From the NCBI GenBank assembly GCA_030549495.1, contig JAUIRK010000196.1:1-64000 (forward strand): DNA of 64,000 bases, given 5' to 3'. The stretch's first letter is position 1; each line of letters begins with the position of its first letter. Positions 22,344 through 34,088 of this stretch are shown piece by piece. Source of the stretch: Nectonema munidae. Lineage: Eukaryota; Nematomorpha; Nectonematoida; Nectonematidae. The position numbers and the translations under genes were made by a program. Under the pieces are notes generated by a model. That model was not told where the DNA came from. It saw only the letters and a list, made by a program, of their open reading frames with translations, and did not search any database.

Positions 22344-24400
22344 ATTGGGTTTCAATTATTGAGTTGTACCCAAATAACCCTTCAAGAATTTTTGAGCAAA
22401 TGATTTCTCAAATTTCTTACATGGTCAATGAGTGTACTTCATTTGTTAAGTTTAGTACCAACAAATACAAGGAAAAATTTAGTTCCTGGATCACTGATGA
22501 AGTCATACAAATGATAAAATTACGAGATAAATTGCGTCGAAAATGCAAAAAGAGTACTGATTTGAACATTAAAAAAGAGTATACTTTATTAAGAAATCGT
22601 ATAAAGTATAAGATAAGGGAGTTGAAGCAAAAGTATTACTCAACGGTTTTTCACAACAGTGATACTACTCAGAAAACTTGGTCAAGTATTAACATGATCC
22701 TAAAAGGAAAGAAAAATAATAAAATATTAATTAAAAGAGATAATCAGTATTATGATGACTTTACCCTTGCAAACATTTTCAACGAAAGCTTTGCTTGTAT
22801 TCAAAATGATTCGTTGCCAAATCGGAAAAACTTTAATTTTCTTGACAATACAATGAATTTTTTTGAATTTGAACTGTGTTCTAATGAAATTCTATTATCC
22901 GTTATTGACAAAATGAAAATGAATGAAGCGAAAGATATATATGGGATTTCCATAAATCATTTGAAGTTAATAAAATCTGACATTTGTATTGTTTTGTGTG
23001 AAGCTATCAATCTCTGCTTAATAAGTTGCATCTTTCCTGAAATCCTTAAACTACATAAAGTTGTTCCAGTGCATAAGAAAAATGATAGGAACTGTATTGA
23101 TAATTACAGATCAATTTCAATTATTCCTGCAGTTTCTAAAATATTTGAAGAGTTCATTCATTTTCAGCTAAAAGCTTATTTGAACTCAATAAATTACTTG
23201 AATGACCATCAATTTGGATTTCGCCAAAATTACTCCACTGAGTCTTTTCATTCATGTTTGATTCATAAAGTAGTCAATATTCTAGAACAGAAGGATGATG
23301 CACTACTTTTTCTATTTGACCTGTCAAAGGCTTTTGATAGAGTTAATCACTCGACAGTTTTAAAAAATTTGAATCAATGTGGTTTTAGTGAAAACGCTTT
23401 ACTTTTTCTGAACTCATATCTCACAAATAGACACCAAATTGTTAAAGTTAATGATGCATTTTCTGGAAAATTATCAATAGGAAATAGTGTCCCACAAGGT
23501 TCGATTTTGGGGCCAATACTTTTTAATGTCGCTATCAACAGCATTTTCTTCCTTGATACATTTTTTGAATTTCTGATATTTGCAGACGACATTTGCGTAT
23601 ACTTTCCAATGTCTAAAATAAAATATGGTCAATTTATCGATACAATATGTTTGAACAACAGTCTAGATAAACTTTACAGTTGGTGCTCTGAGAATAATTT
23701 AATTTTGAGTAAAAACAAATCTAAATGCATGATAATCTCAAATAAAAAGAGAAAAAATAATTTTTTGGAGTCTACTGGAATTCCTGAAGTAAGTAGTATG
23801 AAAATACTTGGGTTACAATTTGATAATAAAATGCAATTTAGGCATCATATAGATAAATTAGCTCACGACCTGAATCGAGTGATTGGTATACTATACTTTA
23901 CTAAAAATATTTTTCCTTTGAATATTAAACTTATGCTTTATAAACAATTGTTCATTTCTTATATAAACTATAGCATTATAAACTGGTATCCAAAAGGTAA
24001 AAAACGAATACAAATTCTTCAAAAAAGGGCTATCAGAGTGATTTTTAATTTGAAAAAGAATGAGCACACATCGGAAATCTTTATTCAAAATAATATTCTG
24101 TGCATTGAAGAGATTTTCAAACAAAGGATCGGTGTATTCCTCTATAAGTACTTCAACGGTCATTTACAAAATGTGTTTGGGCAAATGATAAGATATAATG
24201 AAAATCCGAAATATATCACTAGGAATTCCAATAAACCCCTGAAAGTTTCATACAAACTTAAAAGTTCAGATATCTCACTAGTAAAAAAAGTAAATGAGTT
24301 TTATATTGAAAATTTACAACTTTTTGATCATATATCTATATCTTTGCTTACATTCAAAAAGAGAATAAAATATCATCTTTTAAGTTCGCGTTTAAACTAG
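22280..24400 (+). CDS. LINE ORF2, reverse transcriptase part
   Basis: The frame is open from 22280 without a good ATG and reads KIQPELISSLSSQIDWVSI into the linker. Reverse transcriptase motifs: NYRSISIIPAVSKIFEEF, HQFGFRQNYST, LFDLSKAFDRVNH (motif A), NSVPQGSILGPILF (motif B) and LIFADDICVYF (motif C, catalytic DD). The thumb and a tail with QKRAIRVIFNL follow, typical of CR1/Jockey-group LINEs. It ends at 24400 with no RNase H. Relative to the endonuclease it is shifted by one base within A-rich 22280-22305; a single indel or a sequencing error is likelier than programmed frameshifting. Confidence 0.85.
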   Translation, partial: NKRKVKRKIQPELISSLSSQIDWVSIIELYPNNPSRIFEQMISQISYMVNECTSFVKFSTNKYKEKFSSWITDEVIQMIKLRDKLRRKCKKSTDLNIKKEYTLLRNRIKYKIRELKQKYYSTVFHNSDTTQKTWSSINMILKGKKNNKILIKRDNQYYDDFTLANIFNESFACIQNDSLPNRKNFNFLDNTMNFFEFELCSNEILLSVIDKMKMNEAKDIYGISINHLKLIKSDICIVLCEAINLCLISCIFPEILKLHKVVPVHKKNDRNCIDNYRSISIIPAVSKIFEEFIHFQLKAYLNSINYLNDHQFGFRQNYSTESFHSCLIHKVVNILEQKDDALLFLFDLSKAFDRVNHSTVLKNLNQCGFSENALLFLNSYLTNRHQIVKVNDAFSGKLSIGNSVPQGSILGPILFNVAINSIFFLDTFFEFLIFADDICVYFPMSKIKYGQFIDTICLNNSLDKLYSWCSENNLILSKNKSKCMIISNKKRKNNFLESTGIPEVSSMKILGLQFDNKMQFRHHIDKLAHDLNRVIGILYFTKNIFPLNIKLMLYKQLFISYINYSIINWYPKGKKRIQILQKRAIRVIFNLKKNEHTSEIFIQNNILCIEEIFKQRIGVFLYKYFNGHLQNVFGQMIRYNENPKYITRNSNKPLKVSYKLKSSDISLVKKVNEFYIENLQLFDHISISLLTFKKRIKYHLLSSRLN

Positions 24401-24653
24401 TTCATAATCTAAATTCAAATTTTTAGCATGTGAAACTTTAAGCTTACCTGTTTGTTACGAAATTGTTATTATCTACAAATAACTAATCGGGAAAATCTGA
24501 GTAACGGCCATTTTGGCTATTGATTTATCCCATAACGATGATCTTGTACAATATCTGAATGTTCATATTATGAGTATACATGCACTCATTTTATTTAATT
24601 ATGATTCTTTTGAACTTTTTCATATCAATAAATTTTTTTTTTCTCTCTCTCTC

Positions 24654-25768
24654 TCTATTCATTTTATATATTCTATAAATTATATGAAAATGTATTCTAT
24701 TCATTTTATATATTCTATAAATTATATGAAAATTTATTTATAAAAAAGTATTCTATTCATTTTATATATTCTATAAATTATATGAAAATTTATTTATAAA
24801 AAGTATTCTATTCATTTTATATATTCTATAAATTATATGAAAATTTATTTATAAAAAAGTATTCTATTCATTTTATATATTCTATAAATTATATGAAAAT
24901 TTATTTATAAAAAAGTATTCTATTCATTTTATATATTCTATAAATTATATGAAAATTTATTTATAAAAAAGTATTCTATTCATTTTATATATTCTATAAA
25001 TTATATGAAAATTTATTTATAAAAAAGTATTCTATTCATTTTATATATTCTATAAATTATATGAAAATTTATTTATAAAAAAGTATTCTATTCATTTTAT
25101 ATATTCTATAAATTATATGAAAATTTATTTATAAAAAAGTATTCTATTCATTTTATATATTCTATAAATTATATGAAAATTTATTTATAAAAGGTATTCT
25201 ATTCATTTTATATATTCTATAAATTATATGAAAATTTATTTATAAAAAAGTATTCTATTCATTTTATATATTCTATAAATTATATGAAAATTTATTTATA
25301 AAAAAGTATTCTATTCATTTTATATATTCTATAAATTATATGAAAATTTATTTATAAAAAAGTATTCTATTCATTTTATATATTCTATAAATTATATGAA
25401 AATTTATTTATAAAAAAGTATTCTATTCATTTTATATATTCTATAAATTATATGAAAATTTATTTATAAAAAGTATTCTATTCATTTTATATATTCTATA
25501 AATTATATGAAAATTTATTTATAAAAGGCATTCTATTCATTTTATATATTCTATAAATTATATGAAAATTTATTTATAAAAAAGCATTCTATTCATTTTA
25601 TATATTCTATAAATTATATGAAAATTTATTTATAAAAAAGTATTCTATTCATTTTATATATTCTATAAATTATATGAAAATTTATTTATAAAAGGTATTC
25701 TATTCATTTTATATATTCTATAAATTATATGAAAATTTATTTATAAAAAAGTATTCTATTCATTTTAT
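24654..25768. repeat. 56 bp AT-rich satellite array, distal part
   Basis: About 20 units of the same 55-56 bp monomer as at 19745-20180, very uniform, with a few units one or two bases shorter in the A-run. The first unit after the LINE is followed by a shortened one (about 24690). The array ends at about 25768 in unrelated sequence. Confidence 0.95.
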
Positions 25769-26529
25769 ATCATTAAAGTAGTTTAATCAAAATTGAAAAT
25801 TTTCACTCATGTGTGAGAATAAACTAGCGTTGATGCCTGACTTTTAGGAAAAAAAAATTCAGCTCATGTTCAGTTTAGACCCTTATAATTTTAGATCATA
25901 GAGTTGAAAAAGAACATTTTATTTTCATCCTTCAAATGTTAATGGAGAAACTGTAATTTAATTTTGACAAATTTTAGATCATATTTTGATTAGAAAATGT
26001 GTGAAAAATAAAAATAGACAAATATAAGGATTGTCTCATCCTGACAATGGAACTAAGCAATGATAACGATTAGCAAAATTAATTCTATAAATTATAGAAA
26101 AATTTATCTTAAAGAAATTCTAATGATTAGGACTGTTTTGACAATGGAAAATAGACAGTTGTCATTTATGTGTAAAATGAATTCTATAAATTATATCAAA
26201 ATTCTCTTTAAAAAATTCTTCCTTTCTTTTTTATCATTAAAATAGTTTAGATTAGCACAGATCATAATAGAAAATTTCACTCATGGGTAAGCGGTGTCAT
26301 TAAAACACGCATGCAAGTAAACCAAAAAATAAAAATACACGCGATAAGTGCATATATATTCAAAAATTGATAAGAAATTTATATAAAAACAATTTTAAAA
26401 AAAATATTAAATTTTCCTTATTTTTTGACCAAAAAATAGAGTTTAATTGATTCCGCCCTTTACAACTATGAAAAACTAGATTTGACTTAATTAAAAAAAA
26501 TTATTTGATTTTTTGATTGATTGTTGTAG
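25769..26529. other. Spacer with old satellite scraps
   Basis: AT-rich spacer between the satellite array and the second LINE. Degenerate satellite-like segments (ttctataaattata followed by an aaatttatctt-like tail) occur near 26080-26110 and 26180-26215, probably decayed outliers of the array. Nothing coding is visible. Confidence 0.6.
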
Positions 26530-26753
26530 TTGACGCAGCTTGTAGACCTGAAGGTCCGAAAGCTGGCAATTATGCTTAAAAGTGTTGAAACAGAATGGGT
26601 AACGTCGTTGTCACGTTAAAAGGTGTAAAGAAAGTAAAGAATTTAAGAAAAGGAAAGATAGAACATAAGAATGTAAAGAAGGAACATGCTTAGGTGAGAA
26701 GCAAAATTGATAAACTAAAGTGGATGATTATACGTCAAAATTAGTTCTATTGA

Positions 26754-27590
26754 CTAAAGTAATGATGCAAATCGAGTTATCAAATGGGGTCTATGAGAAA
26801 TTTCTGGTAGTGAAGTTAAAAGGAAATCGCCATTTTTGATGAGAGAGACATTGAATCGGTCTGTTAAAATTGAAGTTGTTGAACAAAGAAACAAGAGGTG
26901 TTCGGGAGTTTCAAAGTCGTTGCAAAAGCGGCATATAGCATCTTCGGATTTACCTATTAGGTGCAGAAACTTTTTGCATCTGCAATTACCAGAAAGCCAT
27001 CTTAATACTACTGGTGGAATTGCAATGACTTTGTGTTTTTTCAACTTATGCTTAAAGCTTATCAAATCGATAAAAGGATACTTACAAGTTTTGCTCATTT
27101 GCCACTCTTGAACCCAGAACTTTTCAACTTTTGATCGAATATAGTTTTTCAAGGATTTAGTCGATAAGAGATGGGTACTGCCTGGTGTATTTAGAGCTAA
27201 TTTAGCAAGCTTATCTACAAATTCATTACCGAAAATTCCACTGACTTGGGCACCAAATTAATCGGATGGAAAAGTAATCAATTAGGTCTAAATAGAGATG
27301 GAAGATTTCAGCAATTGAAAAGTTCAGAGATTTATGCTTTATTGATTTGATTAGTGAAAGTGAATCGGAGAGAATACTGTAAGAATAGTGGAAGATAAAT
27401 ACTGTAAGGCGGATATCAAAGCTGCGGATTCTGCGGAAAAAGAAGAAGCATAAGCACCTATACTAAATGAATGAGAGTATAATGGTTTTCTTAGATCGTC
27501 TAAAAATACTGAGAAAGAGGATGCTGCGATGAACGAAGCGTTATCATAAGAACCGTCAGTAAATATGAGTGGAAATTTCGATGAGCTAGA
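26754..27590 (-). pseudogene. I-like LINE ORF2, RNase H and CCHC tail, broken
   Basis: At about 27575-27420 the minus strand reads LIFTDGSYDNASFIAASSF and later AYASSFSAESAAL, the first Asp and the Glu motif of a ribonuclease H domain. At 27152-26754 the tail reads MKNYIRSKVEKFWVQEWQMS and CRFCNDFETPEHLLFLC, the cysteine-histidine motif that commonly follows RNase H in I-group LINEs. The two parts are in different frames. Confidence 0.7.
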
Positions 27591-27809
27591 GATATTTTGG
27601 CATAATTTTAGCGCTTGGGCTTTAGAAGAACAGATTGTGATTTTTGGTTGGAAATTTAGATTAGAAAGATTGTATGATCGTGGAGGAGGCTGAATTTTAA
27701 AGGAGTGGGAGAAATAACGTCTAAAGTATTTTCGGAACAGGTGTTGAAAGAGGTCATAATTGGAGTAGTGGATATTGGGAGAGAAGCTTAATCCAAAAGA
27801 TTCATAATG

Positions 27810-29376
27810 TTAATTTTTAGAGATCAACGAGATTTTCTTAGAAAGAATAAGCTTTTCAAGGTATAAATCAATTGGAACTAAAGAGGAAGCCACAATAATA
27901 AGAGTTTTGGGGGTAGTTATTTGACATTTTAGAGCTTTTCTTAATATATAGTAAAATAGTACACTGAAGATGTTCAGATATTTTTTATGCTTGAGAATCA
28001 TACCCCAGGATGTGATACCGTAAGTGAAAGAAGGAAGAATTACATTAAAGAGAAGTTTCCTATAAAAGATGAAATGATTCGGCCATTGAAAACCCGCAAT
28101 GCTTTTTACTCTAGAAAAAAAAGAGTAGCACTTAGAATGCTTCAATTCAAAATTTAAGCTCCAGTTCAACTTAGGTGTTAAGTGAATTCCCAGATACGTA
28201 ACAGAATTGTAGGGGGAAAACTTGAAATCATTGAACAGCAAATCTGGACATTTGGATTTCTTCTTACTAAAGTTCATGAGGGCACACTTCTTTAAGTTAA
28301 GTTTCAAATTTAGCAAGTCAGGAAACTGTTTGGTTTTAGTTAAGAGAATGTCCAGTTTAACTAGATTATCGGTGGGGTTATTGCCACGAGCTCCAATTAC
28401 AAGGTCATCGGAAAAATCTTGGTAAAAACAAGTGGAGTTACTCAAAAATTCTAATAATGGATCAATCAAAATTATGAAGAGAATATCTGAGAGACATCCT
28501 CCTTGAGGCGTTGAGCAGTTCAATTTCTTTAAAAAGTTGGTGTAACCTCTAAGGAAAATAACACGTTCTGACAAATACGATTTGATGAACTCGATCAAAT
28601 ATAGAGGAAACTTCATCCTAAACATATTTCTGATTATACATTGGTGACACGCTGAATTGAAGGCACCTTTAAAATCTATAAAAAAGGATGTAACATACAC
28701 GATCTTTGAAACAGGCATAAATATTATAAACAAGTCTGTCGACTGCAATCTCTGAGGATCTATGATAAACATATGCAAATTGATTTTCATTGATACAATG
28801 AGATTGGTCGATATGATTCAGCATACGAAGCCTGATTGTTTTCTCACATAACTTTCCTAAACAAGGCAGAAGAGTTATAGGCCTAAAATTTTCAATATCG
28901 TTAATAGCGCACTTATTTTTAGGGATCAGTACAACTTCTCCCTTCTTAAAAATTTTCGGAAAGCACTTAAATGACAGAATGGAATTAAATAAGGTCAGGA
29001 GGTTCAACGAAGGGCATTAAGCGTTTGATAGTTTTGAAAGTGATTTTATCAAAGCCTGGGCTTGATTTCGGAGGTATATTTTTCAAACAAAGATTCAGTT
29101 CTTCAGAACTTATTGGAATAAAAGTAGAGTCCCCTTGAACAGTGCAAAAGAGAGAACAATCGGAATTATAAGAAAAAAAAGTGATTCAAAATATAGATTG
29201 GGTCTATATCAATATTTAAACTTAGCTCTTTGTGAGTAAGAAATGGGGTAGATCTATTGTTTGGCCTGCTATTGGTCAAAGATTTTATCTTCTGCCAGAC
29301 ATTAGAGGGAGTGAAGTCGAGAAATTCAGTCCATTTCAATTTCTTATACTCAAGAATTTTCTTGCGATAGAATTTC
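27810..29376 (-). pseudogene. I-like LINE ORF2, reverse transcriptase part, broken
   Basis: Resumes after the piggyBac insert at 29376 (KKFYRKKILEYKKLK, on into VWQKIKSLT). Reverse transcriptase motifs: EVVLIPKNKCAINDIENFRP, ENQFAYVYHRSS, FFIDFKGAFNSACH (motif A), CSTPQGGCLSDILF (motif B), and FSDDLVIG (motif C, with S in place of the usual A). A frame shift near 28680-28790 separates the finger region from motif A. The tail TYLGIHLTPKLNWS follows. Confidence 0.8.
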
Positions 29377-29380
29377 TTAA
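29377..29380. repeat. TTAA target duplication, left side of piggyBac
   Basis: TTAA at 29377-29380 and at 33222-33225 flank the element exactly, as expected for piggyBac insertion into one TTAA of the host LINE. Confidence 0.9.
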
Positions 29381-29647
29381 CCCTCGCACTACGGACTCTA
29401 TGTATTTTTTCCGCAAAAGTATTTACAAGATTATTATCGGAAAACTTTCAATGGGAAAGTTCAATAAAAATAGTATCTAAACTTATAAAAAATGCTTCTT
29501 AAGGCACTGGAAAGAAAAAAATTTAACATTACCTAAAAAGCTCTGCGAATTTTCATTTTTTCTCATTTTTGTACCTTGAAAAATAAATTATTTATAGATG
29601 GCGTTAAACTTAAAATGGCAAAAAAAATTATTATAAGAAATCAAAGT

Positions 29648-31371
29648 TTATACACAATTAGGGCAAGCAGTTTTAGAATGAATCTTACAAACAAAATTCG
29701 AGCACATGGAACATTTTTTTGTTGTTTTGTTTTTTTTAGAAAGACAAACAGAGCAGACACCTTTTTTGGAAGTTGTTTGTTCTTCTGTCGCAGCTTTCGA
29801 AAAACCATAAACAGACAGTAGGTACTTAACTTAAATTGGCAATTCAGAGATGTTGGATCTTACCTTCATACACTCTTCTGCCATAAAAAAAAAGACAGCT
29901 TCTTTAAAAAAACTTTACGTCCACTTTGCTTCGAACTCGGGAACGATTGAGGCGAGTTGTATCTTGCAACAACCCCATGTGTTCAAAGCAACTATGTCCA
30001 AGTAGTTGCAAAAAGTAGCTAGAGTCCATCTTCTACATGGCTTCTTTGATCGATAGCTTCTGATCATTTTATTGCCGACATCAACTCCCGATTTGTATTT
30101 GTTGTAGCAGAACAAACTTTGTGGTTTTGAGTGCTCGCCATATGTTGTTATGTTTTTGTGTTGAGATGACAAGAGGTACACGACTTTGAAGTTATTGCGA
30201 GTTTTCTTGGTATGTACGCAGAAAGTGAAGCATATTCAGAATAAATAACACGACTTTCACATTCCGCGAGGCGAAGTCCTTTCAAGTGGTTAGGCTTAAA
30301 AATCGTAGGAACAAATCGTCTGTTCCCATTGACAGTGCCACAAAGGGATATATCTCTATCGTGGCACCACACAACCAGCTCATGACTGGTAAAAAACCTG
30401 TCAGTAAAAACGCCACAACCAGATGGAATCTTTGAGTCTTGTATAAGTCTTTTTGAAATATTCAAGGCTGAAAAATGTGAATTTCCCATACCAGGTATAT
30501 AGAGTTCGGGCATCATATAAAAAAATATTCTGCATCATTTATATGATAACATTTTAGACCGTAGTGCCCAGGTTTCTTAGGATCATATATTTTCAACCTG
30601 CACTTTCCTTTGAAGCTGATAAGTTGCTCATCTATTGTTACATGTGAAGGAGGAGTCCAGTACTTTGAGAAAACATTGCGGTAGTGATCATGTACTTTCC
30701 TGATCGGACTCAATTTATCTCCAACATCTCTTTGTGTTTTGTCATCAAAAGTGATGAAAAGATGAATGAGTGTAAACATGTCCCTTCCCAAGCTGGCTCT
30801 TAGAAATGGAATTCCAAAATTAGAAAACAAATCACAAATGGCAACTTTCTGGTCTCCACTTTGGCCAATATAAAGTAAGCTAGCAAAGTACGAGAGGAGA
30901 TGATGAATTTCAAAATTCTTATAACAATGAGCCAATCCTCGATGTTTAGGGTTTTCAGATCTGAAAAAATAGTTTCGATATTTAAAATAAAGAATATATA
31001 AGCAAAACTTACTCGAAGTTGGTTTTTAGTTTTGCAGCTGTCATTTCATAGATATATGAAATCAAATTCACATAAAAAAAAAGTTTGAATATGAACAGAA
31101 TGTCGTCAGTGTCTTTCATAGACCCTTTAGGTCCTGGGGGATTACTAATTGCGTTTCTGATATTGATTCTTTGGGGACGACCTTCAAGAGCAGATATGGG
31201 TCTCCAACGATAAATAGTTTGGTCAGGAGCTAACAAATCATCTTCAATTACAAGAGATGATGAAGAAGAAGAATGAGATGATAGGGATGAGTAGGAGGAG
31301 GAAGTAAACGAATAAGATGTTTGTTCTTCTCCGCTTTCAGAACTACTTTCTATGGAAAAGTCAGAGCTCAT
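29648..31371 (-). pseudogene. piggyBac transposase, intron-containing, broken
   Basis: The N-terminus is acidic and serine-rich (MSSDFSIESSSESGEEQTSY). After KTNFE a 52 bp intron (31012-30961, GTAAGT...TTTTTTCAG) precedes RGLAHCYKNFEIHHLLSYFA. The catalytic core has HVTIDEQLISFKGKCRLKIY (first Asp), GVFTDRFFTSHELV (second Asp) and KSGVDVGNKM (third Asp region). The C-terminal cysteine-rich finger reads CSVCLSKKNKTTKKC, CSNFVCKIHSKTACPNC. A possible second intron (GTAAGATCC... near 29860) joins the finger. Frame shifts lie near 30530 (a T-run) and 30200. Confidence 0.85.
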
Positions 31372-32412
31372 GATTTTATATCAAAAGGATTTTGCAAAGA
31401 TCTTCAAGCCGAAACGTTCTTTGAGTATAAGCTGGGTTTATGTAACAAAATCAATTTGGAAAACAGTAATCAGCGAACGATAGAGTCTCAAGAAAGATGC
31501 AATGAAGAGAGGAGTATATTGATCAAATAAAGTTCACAATGGAAACGCAAAAACTAGAATACTTTCAACGAGAGAAAAAATAATAAATAAATTATAAACG
31601 CATCACATGTGCTTTGATAAATCAATATCATTACTTCTACAATACCATTATGCATGAAGCCACATGCCGCCTCCTGGCTATTGAACGCTGAACTAAGCGT
31701 ATAGATAGGAAATACAATTGACGAACTACAATTGACGAACAATGTGTCATTGAGATTATATTAAATGAGCTGATGAGTTATTGAATGAATTTTGTGGCAC
31801 TGTTATGCTTTTATTTACGTTATTACTATACATCTCCTGATACATGATCACAATAATGATCTATGGCAGAGTTCAAAATATGTGGTAAGTAAAAGAAAAT
31901 AAAGGAACGATTGGTTCACCATTGTTTTCATTTTATCACTACCATTACATGCGTGATGAGAGGTGATGAAGCAGTTTGCACTATCAAAGTTTCAGCAGTT
32001 TGTTATTACTTTTATTTCTCTCATGAATTTTAGATCTCCTGCTAATCATTGATACAAAATGCCGGTAAACGGAGAAGAGTTGGCAAAGGAGAAGAATTGG
32101 CAACCTATACGCACTGCTACTATGAGTAGCAAAAGGCGGAAACATCAAACATTTGTAAAACTGGCGAACTTCTCTTTTGCCAATGCTTTTCCTAGAACCG
32201 AAATGCCAACATCCTTTGAGTAAATACATCACAATTGCAAAATGAAAAACACGTAGAAATGTAATATTATTGAAATCTGATATGAAAAAGTTTTATTTAT
32301 TACTAACAAATTTTATCAACATCATAGATAGTGGTAGTAAGACATAGAAGCACTAGCGATGCAATCACAGTATGATTTCTACGTACACTAAGTGTATCGA
32401 GAAATAACCTAG
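31372..32412. other. piggyBac non-coding interior
   Basis: Upstream of the transposase start. No second gene is visible. It contains the presumed promoter of the transposase, but I can pick out no firm element. Confidence 0.5.
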
Positions 32413-32692
32413 ATGGATTTGAACCACGATCTCTGTATGTGCCTCAACATGGATTTGAACCACGATCTCTGTATGTTCCTCAACATGGATTTGAACCACG
32501 ATCTCTGTATGTGCCTCAACATGGATTTGAACCACGATCTCTGTATGTGCCTCAACATGGATTTGAACCACGATCTCTGTATGTGCCTCAACATGGATTT
32601 GAACCACGATCTCTGTATGTGCCTCAACATGGATTTGAACCACGATCTCTGTATGTGCCTCAACATGGATTTGAACCACGATCTCTGTATAT
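32413..32692. repeat. 36 bp minisatellite, about eight copies, with B-box-like core
   Basis: Unit atggatttgaaccacgatct then ctgtatgtgcctcaac, starting at 32413, 32449, 32485, 32521, 32557, 32593, 32629 and 32665; the last is partial. Copies are almost identical. Because 36 is a multiple of three, several frames on both strands stay open; these are not genes. On the minus strand each unit contains GGTTCAAATCC, which fits the Pol III B-box consensus GGTTCRANYCC. Confidence 0.95.
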
Positions 32693-33176
32693 CGCGTACA
32701 GTGTGTTAGCTGTCCATCGAGAACATTTGTTTCTCTAGATTATTCCTATATGAAATCAACTCATGCTATCTTCACCATTTTACATACGAGATGTATAATG
32801 TATATAAGTAGTAAAGTACGTTCGTGTAGGGTAGTACGATGGTGTGTGCTTATGAGTCTCAGTTGAGATTACCAAGGCAGTAGTAGTAAGACATTTAGTG
32901 CTAGTGATTATTTATCAACATCAATTTGGTTCTTAGTTGCAAAGTTTGCTTTGATCAAAAAAAGAATTGTAGATGGCGTTAATATCAATATTACTTTTTT
33001 CTCAAGTTTCATTATCAAGTAGAAAAATTTTTTGAATTATTCTGCTCAAAGAAGCATTCCTTAGGAATGTATAAAAATAGATACTACGTTTCTCAGTAAT
33101 TTTGTTTTCTCAATAATTATAGAAGGTATTTTTTTAGCAAATTTTATTCATATATGATTGGCGGAAAAAATGTCCC
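32693..33176. other. piggyBac non-coding interior, right part
   Basis: AT-rich sequence between the minisatellite and the right terminus, with no coding signal. Confidence 0.5.
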
Positions 33177-33225
33177 TAGTCCGTATACAGAGTAAGTACA
33201 AAATGATCCGTAGTGCGAGGGTTAA

Positions 33226-34030
33226 TATTTAAATAAGCAACGAGATTGTCGTCATTCTTCAAATGTTTGAATTTTTTGTGGAAAAAGCGAATTTTTTTCC
33301 TGAAAGCGTGCAAAGCTGGAGTCCAAAAACTATTCTTACATTTTATTTCAAACGTAGAGAGATTGAGGGCATAAACTATACAGTTTGTTAGCGTGATAGC
33401 GTACAGCTCAACCTCGTTTGGGCAACAAGGGATAACATCTAGTATATTGCCGTTCTGTTGAATTAAGGATTCAGGATTTTCAAAAAGCAGTTTTTCATTG
33501 TTAACTCTCTTCACTACCGCGGTTTGGCAAGGAGATGGGTTCAAATGAAGCGTAACTTCGATATAAGCGTGGTCTGAGAAACTACATTCATCCAAAATAT
33601 TCCATGACTCGAATAGTGGGAGCATTTTATCATTACAAATAGTAAGATCAATATGTGATTGAAGTGTCACATCTGTTCTTAAACTACTGTAGGTAATGAT
33701 CGAGAATATTGAGTTAAAAAAGAAATCTACACAATCACTAGAAATAGGTGGAAAATAAGCTGACACAAAAAAAATTAAGATTATGAATTGAGCATAAAGC
33801 TCTAGTAATGTAGTCGTTAGAAAGGTCGGTGACAATCCTAATATCAATGTTTTTTAAATAAGATGGATGAAAAGCAGGGTGGGTGGCTATGAATTACAGA
33901 ATAATGTGGATTATGAATGAACGGAAAAGAATTCTTAGAGATATAGCTGATTGATCAAAACCATGTCGTAATCTTCATGTTCAAGAAAAATAAGCAAACT
34001 ATTATATGCAATAAGTGATTTCCGTAAATT
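33226..34030 (-). pseudogene. I-like LINE ORF2, endonuclease part, broken
   Basis: Visible pieces include FFVSAYFPPISSD, a SHIDLTICND segment, and ILDECSFSDHAYIEVTLHL with the SDH motif of APE-type endonucleases. The following linker (NEVELYAITLTNCIVYALNL, then KKIRFFHKKFKHLKNDDN) is typical of the stretch before the reverse transcriptase. It stops at the TTAA (33222) where piggyBac has inserted. Confidence 0.7.
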
Positions 34031-34088
34031 AATGTGTAAAATTTTGAAAACCATTATGAGGTATTAATATATAAGTTTTATATAATTC

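Larger units (their letters stand above)
20181..24653 (+). mobile_element. CR1/Jockey-group LINE, near full length, inside satellite
   Basis: It begins at gctccaactttttgatggcg directly after satellite base 20180 and ends in a T-run and (CT)n at about 24653, where the satellite resumes in phase. TCTA stands at both junctions (20177-20180, 24654-24657), so the target duplication is at most about 4 bp or just microhomology. Two-ORF layout: gag-like ORF1, then ORF2 with an APE-type endonuclease and reverse transcriptase, without RNase H. The 5' leader is only about 130 bp. One frame break lies within ORF2. Confidence 0.9.
29381..33221 (-). mobile_element. piggyBac DNA transposon, 3.8 kb
   Basis: Ends are perfect 15 bp inverted repeats, CCCTCGCACTACGGA at 29381 and its complement ending at 33221, flanked by TTAA on both sides. 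The transposase lies on the minus strand (31371-29648). The other half (31372-33221) is non-coding and holds a 36 bp minisatellite. The perfect termini suggest a fairly young insertion, but the transposase frame has about two breaks, so this copy is not autonomous as read. It sits inside the ORF2 of an I-like LINE. Confidence 0.9.

Noticed and set aside
24654-25768. CRISPR-like array
   Set aside because: This is a head-to-tail satellite with no unique spacers, in a eukaryotic genome.
32365-32738. Several long overlapping open frames on both strands encoding perfect peptide repeats
   Set aside because: They arise because the 36 bp minisatellite unit is a multiple of three and happens to lack stops; there is no independent coding evidence.
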